From contig CAYGVJ010000082.1 of the NCBI GenBank assembly GCA_964353255.1, forward strand, positions 1 to 24,787: DNA of 24,787 nucleotides. Direction: 5' to 3'. Made by a program: the position numbers and the translations under genes. This document shows, piece after piece, positions 1-6,927 of this stretch. The notes beneath the pieces were generated by a model. It saw only the letters and a list, made by a program, of their open reading frames with translations, was not told the DNA's origin and made no database searches. The DNA comes from VFZS01 sp964353255. GTDB lineage: Bacteria; Acidobacteriota; Terriglobia; Bryobacterales; Bryobacteraceae. Position 1 is the first letter of the stretch. The number at the start of each line of letters is the position of its first letter.

Positions 1-331
1 ACTTCACGGCTTCCTTCGGCGGCAGCCCTTTGCCGGAGATCAACTGGCTGAGCGTGCAGCCCGCCACGTACTCCATCACGATGAAATCCAGACCACCCTC
101 AGATGCAATGTCGTGGACCGTGATGATGTTGGGATGGTTGAGCGCCGAGGCAGCCTTGGCCTCCTGCACGAAGCGCCGCTTGCGCTCGGGGTCAGCCACC
201 TTCTCCGGCGGCAGCACCTTGATGGCGACGGGGCGCTCCAGGTGCGTATCGCGGGCCTTATACACCACACCCATCCCGCCTTCGCCGAGCTTCTCGAGGA
301 TCTCGAAATGCGAGACAGTGCGGCCGATCAT
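1..331 (-). CDS. Serine/threonine protein kinase, N-terminal part (partial)
   Basis: The gene runs off the left edge; 110 N-terminal residues are visible. It begins MIGRTVSHFEIL and shows the kinase N-lobe in order: a glycine-rich loop (LGEGGMGVVYKA), the ATP-binding lysine in VAIKVL, an alpha-C helix stretch (FVQEAKAASALNHPNI), then strands leading to the hinge (FIVMEYVAG). This is the Hanks-type (PknB-like) family, which phosphorylates Ser/Thr on protein targets; acidobacterial members usually continue with a membrane segment and TPR or WD40 sensor domains, not visible here. The ATG at 331 is directly followed by the family-typical start. It is divergent from the pfpI-like gene, with about 100 bp of shared upstream DNA. 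The family call is firm; the target and sensor are unknown. Confidence 0.93.
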   Translation of the reverse strand, partial: MIGRTVSHFEILEKLGEGGMGVVYKARDTHLERPVAIKVLPPEKVADPERKRRFVQEAKAASALNHPNIITVHDIASEGGLDFIVMEYVAGCTLSQLISGKGLPPKEAVK

Positions 332-417
332 GAAACGCCCGTCTGGAGCACAAGTCTACTCCGCTCGTGCCAGCGAAGCAATCCACTGGTCGTTTCTCCA
401 GCCGTTAAGGGCGCGCC

Positions 418-423
418 TACAAT
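418..423 (+). promoter_or_regulatory. Candidate -10 box TACAAT, near-leaderless start
   Basis: TACAAT lies 8 nt before the ATG at 432, so transcription starting about 7 nt downstream would give a transcript with almost no leader. No convincing -35 hexamer or Shine-Dalgarno sequence is visible. The same arrangement recurs at 4733, 12594 and 13066, which supports it as a real local promoter style. Confidence 0.4.
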
Positions 424-431
424 GAGTAGGT

Positions 432-971
432 ATGGAACTACAGGGAAAGAAAGTCGCCATCCTGGTGGACCAGATCTATCAGGATCTGGAAGTCTGGTAT
501 CCCTACTACCGGCTCAAGGAGGCCGGCGCCGAGGTGGTGGTCGTCGGCGCTAAGGCCGGGGAGACCTACCACGGCAAGTACGGCTACCCGATCGTCTGCG
601 AGAAATCCTACGAGCAGGTCTCGGCGGGGGATTTTGACGGTGTCGTCGTCCCGGGCGGCTACGCGCCCGATCATATCCGCCGTTACGGGAAAGCGCTCCA
701 GTTGGTCAAGGACCTGAACGCGCAAGGCAAGCTGGTGGCAGCCATCTGCCACGCCGGTTGGGTGCTGTGCTCGGCGGGCATCCTCCCCGGACGGCGGGTG
801 ACCTGCTTCTCGGCGATCAAGGACGACGTAGTGAACGCCGGGGGCCTCTGGGAAGACGCCGAGGTGGTCGTGGACCGCAACCTGGTCACCTCGCGCAAGC
901 CCGACGACCTGCCGGCCTTCTGCCGGGCGGCCATCCGTGTGCTTGCCAGCCCCCCGGCCGCCGCTGCGTAG
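432..971 (+). CDS. DJ-1/PfpI family protein (type 1 glutamine amidotransferase-like)
   Basis: A 179-aa single-domain protein, the usual length for PfpI/YhbO proteins. The nucleophile elbow is AAICHAGW with Cys106 followed by His107, and a conserved acidic residue sits in QDLE (Glu20). The VVPGGYAPD and LVTSRKPDDLPAF motifs are typical of the PfpI subgroup. Family members are reported as intracellular peptidases or, more recently, as deglycases or glyoxalases acting on carbonyl-damaged biomolecules; the sequence does not decide between these. No signal peptide, so cytoplasmic. The gene stands 24 bp before the C45-type gene, on the same strand, but there is no functional reason to link them. 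The ATG at 432 lacks an obvious ribosome binding site and may be read from a nearly leaderless mRNA. Confidence 0.9.
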   Translation: MELQGKKVAILVDQIYQDLEVWYPYYRLKEAGAEVVVVGAKAGETYHGKYGYPIVCEKSYEQVSAGDFDGVVVPGGYAPDHIRRYGKALQLVKDLNAQGKLVAAICHAGWVLCSAGILPGRRVTCFSAIKDDVVNAGGLWEDAEVVVDRNLVTSRKPDDLPAFCRAAIRVLASPPAAAA

Positions 972-995
972 TACCCTAACTCATACGGAGGTTTC

Positions 996-3836
996 ATGAG
1001 ACGCGTCCATTTTGCGTTCGTCGGTGTTCTGTCGCTGGCCGCACTGCACGCTGCGGGCCCTCAGTTCAACGGCTCCTTCGAAAGCGTGAGCGGGTCTCTG
1101 CCCGCCGGTTGGGCGGTGGAGCGGGGCTCGGCCGCGGCTGATCAGCGCGTCGCCCGGGACGGCCGCGTCTCCCTGCGCCTGGAATCGTCGCCGGAAGGCT
1201 CCGACGCCTCGGCCCGGTCTCCGGTGGTCGCGCTTTCCATCGGCAGGCGCTACGAGCTGAGCGCCTGGATCCGTACCGATCGGCTGGAGGTGCGCGACCT
1301 GGACCGCTCGCCGGTGGCTATCGGCGCTGCCGTCTCGATGGCCTCGGCCCCCTTCGACCTCCACTCGGAATCCGTCGGCGGCACCCGCGATTGGACCGAG
1401 GTCCGGCTGCGCTTCACCGCCACGCGTTCTGAAGATCGCGTGGTGGTCTTCGCCGGCCTGGGAGGCCAGATCCGGGGACGGGCTTGGTTCGACGCTCTTA
1501 ACCTGACTGAGCTCCCCACCGAACCGGACTGGCCCACGCGCACGGCACTGGAATCCTACGGCCCGGCCTACCGCTATCCCGTCGGCGGCTGGATTTACCT
1601 CCACATCGAGGGCCAGCCCTATGAGCGCGGCTACCAGCACGGGCGCCTGCTGGCGCGCGAGATCGAGCAGTACCTGAACCGCTGCGCCCTGAGTTTCGAT
1701 CCCAAGTCGAAAGAGCGCGCCTGGGACTTTGCCAGGGCCACCGCCGACTCCTTGTTCCTGCGCGGCTTCGACAGCGAGATCCTTCAGGAGATGAAAGGCA
1801 TTGCCGACGGCGCCACCTCCGCCGGCGCGAAGTGCTTGAACCGGGACGTTGGCTTGCTGGACATCGCGGCGGCGAACACTCTGATCGAGATCTGGACCTT
1901 GAGAGGCGCTTTGTCCGTAACCCCCTCCGGCCTGGAGGGACTCAAGCTCCAGCGGCCCGAGTACCCCAAGCCTGGCAGCGTCCCGGTCACCGAACGTTGC
2001 AGCGCCTTTGCCGCCACCCGGCCCGCCACCCGCGACGGCAAGATGGTCATCGGCCACATCACCATGGCCGGCCTCTCCCTGTCCGAGCAGACCAACATCC
2101 TCCTCGACGTCAAACCGGCGGCCGGCCATCGCGTGCTCATGCAGAGCTACCCCGGCGGCATTCAGAGCGGCACCGACTACTACCAGAACGACGCCGGCGT
2201 GGTCCTGACCGAGACCACCATCCGCCAGACGCCGTTCAACATCCGCGGCACACCCATCTCCTTCCGGGCGCGCAAGGCCATTCAGTACGGTACCGACATC
2301 GACAAGGTCGTCGAGCACCTGATGCGCGACAACAACGGCCTCTACACCAACGAGTGGCTCATCGCCGACGCCAAGAATAACGAGATCGCCATGCTGGAGC
2401 TCGGCACCCACCGGACGAAACTCTACCGCAGTTCCCGCAACGAATGGTTCGGCGGCACTGAAGGCTTCTACTGGGGCTGTAACAACACCAAGGACCTGGA
2501 CGTGCGGCTGGAGTACCAGCCCGACCCGAAAGGCCGGCCCGTGCACGTGCCTTTCGTTCCCAGCGCCCGTGACATCAAGTGGCAGGAGCTGTATCGCCAG
2601 TACCGCGGCCAGATCGACGAGCAGTTCGGCTTCCTGGCTTTTCGCACGGCGCCCCTGGTTACGTCCTCTTCCTACGATGCCAAGATCGCCACCGCGGACC
2701 TGGCCTCCCGCCTGATGTGCTGGGCGGTCTTCGGCAAGCCGAACCAGCGCGAGTGGACCCCCTCGCCACGGGACAAGGAAGACGATCCGCAAGTCACCGG
2801 GATCTATTCTTCCGGTTACCGGCTCATCCAGCCGCTCCCTGCGGCATTTTCAGAGCCGCGACCGTCAGGGAGCGGACCCAGTTCAAAGCCAGACGCGCCC
2901 GCAGAAAAGAAACCCTCCTACAAGGACCGGCTCTGGGAGGGCTGGATCCTGCCGGCTTCGGACGCCGAGCTGTGGCTGTCGGCAGGCTCGGCAGCTTACT
3001 ACCGCGTGCTCAGCGCCGAGGATCTGGAACTGGAGCTGAAGGTGTACCGGGCCCAATTCCTGGCCACGGCCGTCCAAGCTGATCAACCTCTGCGCACTCT
3101 CGTGAGCACTCCCCAGAACTCACATTGGTTCGATCTGGCCGCGAACAAAGGAGTGCTGCTGTTCGGCGCCCTGCGCCGCGAGTTGGGCGACGACCGCTTC
3201 CTGACCCTGATGAAGGACTTCTTTGCCGCCCACGCCACGCGAAGCGTGACCTCTCAGGCCTTCTTCGAAGCGGCAGACAAGGCCGCCGGCCGCTCCATGC
3301 AGCCCTTCTTCGCCACCTGGCTGGACGGCCAAGGGCTGCCCGCGAGCGAGAGCAAACCCATCTACATGGCCAGTCTCCTCGGGCAGCGCCTGCGCACCGC
3401 TCTGCTGGTCTACGGCACCGTTCAAGACGCCGGCGCCAACCGCCACGCCGCCGAGCAGTGGCAGCGGAAGTTCCTCGACTGGTTTGAGAGCGCTGTGCCC
3501 CTCCGCAAGGACTTCGAGGTCTCAGAAGAGGATCTACGAGGGCACGATGTGGTCTTTGTGGGCCGCCCGGAAACCAACTCCGCCTTGGCTGCCTTCCAGC
3601 AACGCCTCGGTCTGGACTATCAGGGGGCCCAGTTCCGCGTGGGCGACCGCGACTACGCTTCCGAGAAGGAGGCCCTCGTTCTGGCGGCCCCCAATCCACT
3701 GGACGCCACCCGCATGGCGCTGGTGCTGGCCGGCAACAGCGCGCTGGAAACGGTGCGTTTGACCTCGGCCGAGGGCGACCGGTGTGAATATGCGGTTTAC
3801 CGGGAGGGCAAGCGCACCGCCTGCGGATTCCGGTAG
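996..3836 (+). CDS. Secreted C45/phospholipase B-like hydrolase fused to CBM-like and M1-like modules
   Basis: A 946-aa exported protein with an unusual order of parts. Residues 1-20 are a signal peptide. Residues about 24-170 resemble a jelly-roll carbohydrate-binding module (NGSFES, PAGW, then WFDALNLTE at the end). Residues about 190-560 resemble the C45 autoproteolytic acyltransferase / phospholipase B-like Ntn fold: RGYQHGRLLA, then TERCSAFAA with Cys335 as the candidate nucleophile, then GKMVIGHIT and NEWLIADAKNNEIAMLELG. Residues about 618-641 are a Pro/Ser/Lys-rich linker encoded partly by a REP-like repeat. Residues about 704-790 (KGVLLFGALRRELGDD, then FFATWLDGQGLP) resemble the C-terminal helical part of M1 aminopeptidases, without HExxH. 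The last 150 residues are a domain I do not recognise by name, seen in secreted acidobacterial peptidases. An AGGTTTC-spaced GGAGG (986-990) precedes the ATG. The amide-hydrolase role is inferred. Confidence 0.8.
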   Translation: MRRVHFAFVGVLSLAALHAAGPQFNGSFESVSGSLPAGWAVERGSAAADQRVARDGRVSLRLESSPEGSDASARSPVVALSIGRRYELSAWIRTDRLEVRDLDRSPVAIGAAVSMASAPFDLHSESVGGTRDWTEVRLRFTATRSEDRVVVFAGLGGQIRGRAWFDALNLTELPTEPDWPTRTALESYGPAYRYPVGGWIYLHIEGQPYERGYQHGRLLAREIEQYLNRCALSFDPKSKERAWDFARATADSLFLRGFDSEILQEMKGIADGATSAGAKCLNRDVGLLDIAAANTLIEIWTLRGALSVTPSGLEGLKLQRPEYPKPGSVPVTERCSAFAATRPATRDGKMVIGHITMAGLSLSEQTNILLDVKPAAGHRVLMQSYPGGIQSGTDYYQNDAGVVLTETTIRQTPFNIRGTPISFRARKAIQYGTDIDKVVEHLMRDNNGLYTNEWLIADAKNNEIAMLELGTHRTKLYRSSRNEWFGGTEGFYWGCNNTKDLDVRLEYQPDPKGRPVHVPFVPSARDIKWQELYRQYRGQIDEQFGFLAFRTAPLVTSSSYDAKIATADLASRLMCWAVFGKPNQREWTPSPRDKEDDPQVTGIYSSGYRLIQPLPAAFSEPRPSGSGPSSKPDAPAEKKPSYKDRLWEGWILPASDAELWLSAGSAAYYRVLSAEDLELELKVYRAQFLATAVQADQPLRTLVSTPQNSHWFDLAANKGVLLFGALRRELGDDRFLTLMKDFFAAHATRSVTSQAFFEAADKAAGRSMQPFFATWLDGQGLPASESKPIYMASLLGQRLRTALLVYGTVQDAGANRHAAEQWQRKFLDWFESAVPLRKDFEVSEEDLRGHDVVFVGRPETNSALAAFQQRLGLDYQGAQFRVGDRDYASEKEALVLAAPNPLDATRMALVLAGNSALETVRLTSAEGDRCEYAVYREGKRTACGFR
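2832..2875 (+). repeat. REP-like hairpin repeat inside a coding sequence
   Basis: CCGCTCCCT (2832-2840) pairs with AGGGAGCGG (2867-2875), with an inner GCGGC/GCCGC pairing. The right arm, GAGCCGCGACCGT then CAGGGAGCGG (2853-2875), recurs at 5532-5554 with one difference. Here it is translated as SEPRPSGSG in the linker of the C45-type protein. Confidence 0.75.
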
Positions 3837-3855
3837 GACAAGCTTCAGCTTGTCC
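3836..3855. terminator. Palindrome between convergent genes, likely bidirectional terminator
   Basis: GGACAAGCT (3836-3844) and AGCTTGTCC (3847-3855) form a perfect 9-bp inverted repeat that touches the TAG of the C45-type gene (3834-3836) and contains the TGA of the rhomboid gene (3845-3847, minus strand). There is no T-tract, so rho-independent termination is uncertain. Confidence 0.45.
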
Positions 3856-4684
3856 CGCTGCCGGCGAACCACAGATACATGTTGAGAAACGCCAGGGCGG
3901 TCAGGAACACGCACACGCCGGCCGCCGCCCGCCAGAAGCGCTCCTTCCACCCCCGGACCGCCTCTGGCAGGCCCGCCACGTAGCCGCAGGCGAACCCGGC
4001 GGCCAGCCCGCCCAGGTGGGCGGCATTGTCTATCCGCAATCCGGGGAGCAAGCCCAGCAGCAGGCCGTAGATCGCCCAGCGAATGTACAAGGCCCGTATC
4101 CCGGCCCCGAGCGGATGCCGCAGCCCCAGGGCGATCATCGCCCCGATCAGCCCGAACACCCCGGCCGAAGCGCCGATGGAAAGCCCCGCAAACCACCACG
4201 TGCTGGCGAAGAACCCGCCCACGGTGGCCAGGAAGTAGATCGCGATCAGCCGGCTGGGCCCGTACATCTCCTCGACCTGCGCGCCCAGGTCGAACAGCAC
4301 CCAGGAGTTCATCAACAGGTGCAGCAGGCCGCCGTGCAGGAAGCCGGCGGTGATCAGCCGCCACCACTGCCCGAGCTGAACCGCCGGGCGGTACTTGGCG
4401 CCGAAGTCGAACAGCGTCCGCCCGTCTATGTTGAACAGGGCGTCCGCATTGCCGGCGCGCATGCTCTGGAGGACCGTCGCCGCGTACAGGCCGAAATTCA
4501 GCAGCAGGATAAGCGTGGTGGTGAAGCGCGCGTGCGGGATGAGCCCGCCCAGGATCTCGCCCGGCTGGCGCCGGTCGATCGCGCGGGGACCGACCGCGGT
4601 CTCACAGTATGGGCAAACCCGGTCGCTCGACTTGATGAAGGCCCGGCAATGCGGGCACATCCGGCGTCTGTCCATACCTTTCAT
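3845..4684 (-). CDS. Rhomboid-family intramembrane serine protease with N-terminal zinc ribbon
   Basis: 279 residues from the ATG at 4684. Cys10/Cys13 (CPHC) and Cys24/Cys27 (CPYC) form a small cytoplasmic zinc ribbon. About six membrane segments follow. Rhomboid motifs are clear: WWRLITAGFLHGGLLHLLMN with the oxyanion-hole histidine and asparagine, GASAGVFG with the catalytic serine at residue 173, and NAAHLGGLAAGF with the catalytic histidine at residue 223. The family cuts membrane proteins within the bilayer; the substrate is unknown. A TTG 12 nt upstream (4696) would add four residues, and an ATG at 4675 would remove three; none has a well-placed ribosome binding site. The 5' end overlaps the promoter region of the divergent aldolase gene. 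Confidence 0.93.
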   Translation of the reverse strand: MKGMDRRRMCPHCRAFIKSSDRVCPYCETAVGPRAIDRRQPGEILGGLIPHARFTTTLILLLNFGLYAATVLQSMRAGNADALFNIDGRTLFDFGAKYRPAVQLGQWWRLITAGFLHGGLLHLLMNSWVLFDLGAQVEEMYGPSRLIAIYFLATVGGFFASTWWFAGLSIGASAGVFGLIGAMIALGLRHPLGAGIRALYIRWAIYGLLLGLLPGLRIDNAAHLGGLAAGFACGYVAGLPEAVRGWKERFWRAAAGVCVFLTALAFLNMYLWFAGSGTS

Positions 4685-4732
4685 TTCATTGTACAATCCG
4701 GCGACCGCCAGTCCGCCTGGGGGCCCGTCTGA

Positions 4733-4738
4733 TACAAT
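4733..4738 (+). promoter_or_regulatory. Candidate -10 box TACAAT for the microcompartment operon
   Basis: TACAAT ends 11 nt before the aldolase ATG, predicting a leader of only a few nucleotides. A second TACAAT lies at 4692-4697, on the 5' end of the divergent rhomboid gene. No -35 hexamer is convincing. Confidence 0.35.
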
Positions 4739-4749
4739 CTAGTGGTCTG

Positions 4750-5529
4750 ATGGTCAAGACCGAGCGGGAGCATCGTCAGGACATCGTCGAGGTTGGCCGC
4801 CTGATCTGGCAGAAAGGATGGATCGCCGCCAACGACGGCAACCTCACCGTCCGCCTGGATCCGGACCGCATCCTGGCCACCCCGACCGGGGTGTCGAAAG
4901 GCCTGATGCATCCCGACGACCTGATCATCTGCGATCTCCAGGGCAACAAGATCAGCGGGCAGAAGGAGCTTACTTCGGAGATTGCCATGCACCTGGCGAT
5001 CTACAACCTGCGGCCGGACGTGCGCTCGGTGTTGCACGTGCATCCGCCGGTGGCCACCGGCTACGCCAGCGCCGGCAAGCCGCTGAACCTGGCTTTGTTG
5101 CCGGAGGTGGTCCTGGCGATGGGTTGCGTACCCCTGGCGGAGTATGGCCTGCCCGGAACGCCGGAACTCCTCCAGCCCATGTTGCCTTTGATTCCGAAGT
5201 ACGATGCGCTGTTGATGGGCAACCACGGCGCCGTGTGTTACGGGCCGGACATCTGGAGCGCTTACTTCCGGATGGAGACGGTCGAGCACTTCGCGCGGAT
5301 CGCGCTGGTGGCCGAGCTGCTGGGCGGCGCCAAGGTCTTGCCCCGCTCGGAGGTCGAGAAGCTGTTTGAATCGCGGGCCCGTTACGGCATCCAGTGCCGG
5401 GCCGGGCTGGAGGCGGGCTGCCCGTTGGCCGCCGAGGAAGCGGGCGGTCCGGGGGAGCGTTTTCTGGTGACGCGTGAGGAGCTGATTGGGCTGGTCAACG
5501 ACGCGCTCCGCGCGCGCAGTGCGGCGTGA
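4750..5529 (+). CDS. Class II aldolase/adducin family protein (fuculose/rhamnulose-phosphate aldolase-like)
   Basis: 259 aa. Class II aldolases use a zinc ion to split ketose phosphates such as L-fuculose-1-phosphate into dihydroxyacetone phosphate and lactaldehyde. Zinc ligands are His96 and His98 (VLHVHPP) and His159 (MGNHGA); Glu77 (LTSEIAMH) is the expected catalytic base. NDGNLTVR and ATPTGVSKG form the phosphate-binding region. About 45 residues beyond the usual aldolase end (from residue 215) form an extra C-terminal tail, which could be an encapsulation or assembly segment, though I see no clear amphipathic motif. It heads a run of shell-protein genes, as in planctomycete and verrucomicrobial microcompartment loci for fucose and rhamnose. 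The substrate is inferred from context. Confidence 0.88.
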   Translation: MVKTEREHRQDIVEVGRLIWQKGWIAANDGNLTVRLDPDRILATPTGVSKGLMHPDDLIICDLQGNKISGQKELTSEIAMHLAIYNLRPDVRSVLHVHPPVATGYASAGKPLNLALLPEVVLAMGCVPLAEYGLPGTPELLQPMLPLIPKYDALLMGNHGAVCYGPDIWSAYFRMETVEHFARIALVAELLGGAKVLPRSEVEKLFESRARYGIQCRAGLEAGCPLAAEEAGGPGERFLVTREELIGLVNDALRARSAA

Positions 5530-5531
5530 CT

Positions 5532-5554
5532 GAGCCGCGACCGTTAGGGAGCGG
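5532..5554 (+). repeat. REP-like repeat, intergenic copy
   Basis: A 23-bp sequence starting GAGCCGCGACCGT and ending AGGGAGCGG, differing at one base from the copy at 2853-2875. It fills the gap between the aldolase stop and the ribosome binding site of the shell-protein gene and lacks the left arm of the hairpin seen at 2832. Confidence 0.7.
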
Positions 5555-5568
5555 TTCTCGGAGGATGA

Positions 5569-5862
5569 ATGGGTGAAGCACTGGGGTTGATCGAGACACG
5601 CGGTCTGGTGGCCATGATCGAGGCCGCCGACGCCATGGTGAAGGCCGCCAAAGTGACCCTGATAGGTTGGGAGAAGATCGGTTCGGGCTACGTGACCGTT
5701 CTGGTGCGGGGCGACGTGGCGGCTGTGCGTGCCGCCACGGATGCGGGCGCCGCAGCCGCCCGCCGGGTGGGCGAGTTGATCGCCGTCCACGTGATCCCGC
5801 GGCCGCATCCCAGCCTCGAGGACACCCTGCCCATCGGCAAGAGCCAGGGCGGCGGGAAGTAG
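5569..5862 (+). CDS. BMC-domain hexameric shell protein (PduA/EutM type)
   Basis: 97 aa, one BMC domain. It begins MGEALGLIETRGLVAMIEAAD, the classic start of hexamer-forming shell proteins, and contains KAAKVTLIGWEKIGSGYVTVLVRGDV and AVRAATDAGAAAA before the VHVIPRPH strand. Hexamers tile the flat facets of a microcompartment, and their central pore passes metabolites. A GGAGG at 5560-5564 lies just before the ATG. It sits 39 bp after the aldolase and 23 bp before the first pentamer gene. It is the only BMC-H gene in the window and no trimeric (BMC-T) gene is present. Confidence 0.95.
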   Translation: MGEALGLIETRGLVAMIEAADAMVKAAKVTLIGWEKIGSGYVTVLVRGDVAAVRAATDAGAAAARRVGELIAVHVIPRPHPSLEDTLPIGKSQGGGK

Positions 5863-5885
5863 TCGGGGAGCGGGGAAGGTATCGC

Positions 5886-6161
5886 ATGATTCTCGCCCGC
5901 GTTGTGGGCACGGTGGTCGCTACCCGCAAGGACCCCCGCCTGGAAGGCAAGACGCTGCTGGTGCTCAAGCCGGTCTCGCCGGAGGGTAAGGACGAGTCCG
6001 GCTACGTGGTGGCGGTGGATACGGTCGGCGCCGGCTACCGGGAGACCGTCCTGGCGGTCTCGGGCAGCACGGCACGCTTGGCTGAGGGCTGCAAGGACCG
6101 GCCCGTGGACACCGCCATCGTGGGCATCGTGGACAACGTTAGCCTGGACGAGAAGAAGTAG
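5886..6161 (+). CDS. EutN/CcmL-type pentameric shell (vertex) protein, first copy
   Basis: 91 aa. It starts MILARVVGTVVATRKDP and ends DTAIVGIVDNVSLDEKK, the two ends of the EutN/CcmL beta-barrel. Pentamers cap the vertices of the icosahedral shell. The preceding GGGGAAGG gives a good ribosome binding site. The gene is followed after 5 bp by the second pentamer gene, suggesting coupled translation. Confidence 0.95.
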   Translation: MILARVVGTVVATRKDPRLEGKTLLVLKPVSPEGKDESGYVVAVDTVGAGYRETVLAVSGSTARLAEGCKDRPVDTAIVGIVDNVSLDEKK

Positions 6162-6166
6162 CCGCC

Positions 6167-6442
6167 ATGTTACTGGGTCGCGTGGTGGGCTCGGTCTGGG
6201 CCACCGTCAAGGATGAGAGCCTCAAAGGGCAGCGGTTCCTGATTGTGCAGCCGGTGACCCCGGAGCTCGAAGACACCGGGAAGCGTATCATCTGCACCGA
6301 CTGTACGGGCGCCGGGGCGGGCGAGCTGATCTACTGGACGCGGGCCCGCGAGGCCAGCTTCGCTTTCCTGCCCGACGAAGTGGTCACCGACGCCACCATC
6401 GTCGCCATCGTGGATGAGCTGCATGTCAAGCGTGGGCAGTAG
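6167..6442 (+). CDS. EutN/CcmL-type pentameric shell protein, second copy
   Basis: 91 aa. It starts MLLGRVVGSVWATVKDESL and ends DATIVAIVDELHVKRGQ. It differs from its neighbours by two cysteines in CTDCTGAGAG, placed in the pore loop region where other pentamers carry small residues, and by a bulky YWTRAREASF loop. Only a weak ribosome binding site precedes it, so it probably depends on translation of the gene 5 bp upstream. Its 3' part is copied, with an internal deletion, at 10979-11044. Confidence 0.95.
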   Translation: MLLGRVVGSVWATVKDESLKGQRFLIVQPVTPELEDTGKRIICTDCTGAGAGELIYWTRAREASFAFLPDEVVTDATIVAIVDELHVKRGQ

Positions 6443-6468
6443 GGTAAGTCTCCCGACTTGCCGGCCAA

Positions 6469-6561
6469 GTGGCGCAGGCTCTCAGCCTGCCGGGTCCACA
6501 CTCGTGTGGACCCATGCGTCGAGGCGAGTCTCGACGCGGCAGACAACAGTGTCTGCGCCAC
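6469..6561 (+). repeat. Multi-armed hairpin repeat (copy 1)
   Basis: GTGGCGCA (6469-6476) and TGCGCCAC (6554-6561) close a stem that encloses four perfect inverted repeats: 6474-6480/6484-6490 (GCAGGCT), 6492-6501/6504-6513 (GGGTCCACAC), 6516-6523/6530-6537 (GCGTCGAG) and 6539-6545/6550-6556 (GCAGACA). The outer three bases are shared with the first and last arms. It lies between two pentamer genes, with no reading frame of its own. Confidence 0.85.
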
Positions 6562-6604
6562 GAGCGGGCTGTCAAGCTTCTTCACAGACAGGGGGCTTCG
6601 TGGA

Positions 6605-6889
6605 ATGCTGATCGCTCGCGTCATCGGCGAAGTCGTGGCCACCCGCAAGCACCCCAGCCACGAGGGGCTAAAGCTGCTCCTGGTGCAGCCGCTCAACCTG
6701 GACGGCAGCGACCGCGGCGACGCCCTGGTGGCCGTGGACGCCGTCCAGGCCGGCATCGGCGAGCAGGTGCTGCTGACCACGGAAGGCTTCAGCGCCTTCT
6801 CCAGCGTCGGCCGCCCCATGGCCCCCATCGAGACCGCAGTCGTCGGCATCATCGACCACCTCGAGCTGCTGCCGGACTTGACAAACTGA
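6605..6889 (+). CDS. EutN/CcmL-type pentameric shell protein, third copy
   Basis: 94 aa. It starts MLIARVIGEVVATRKHPSH and ends TAVVGIIDHLELLPDL, with VAVDAVQAGIGEQVLL in the middle and the loop GFSAFSSVGRPMAPIE before the last strand. It is separated from the second pentamer gene by the multi-hairpin repeat, so its expression may be set apart from the first genes of the operon. Parts of this gene are copied at 10522-10706 and 11202-11267. Three different pentamer genes in one locus is a known feature of fucose/rhamnose-type microcompartments. Confidence 0.94.
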   Translation: MLIARVIGEVVATRKHPSHEGLKLLLVQPLNLDGSDRGDALVAVDAVQAGIGEQVLLTTEGFSAFSSVGRPMAPIETAVVGIIDHLELLPDLTN

Positions 6890-6927
6890 GCGCCCTTGGA
6901 CTATGGTTGCCGCAGAGGAATCTTCCT

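Noticed and set aside
981..2792. Open reading frame of 603 codons on the minus strand
   Set aside because: It lies opposite the C45-type gene, has a composition biased to Gly/Ala/Val/Asp/His as expected for a codon shadow in GC-rich DNA, and shows no domain.
6469..6927. N-terminal extension of the TonB receptor frame
   Set aside because: The extension runs through the hairpin repeat and the third pentamer gene in another frame; the signal peptide and ribosome binding site place the start at 6928.
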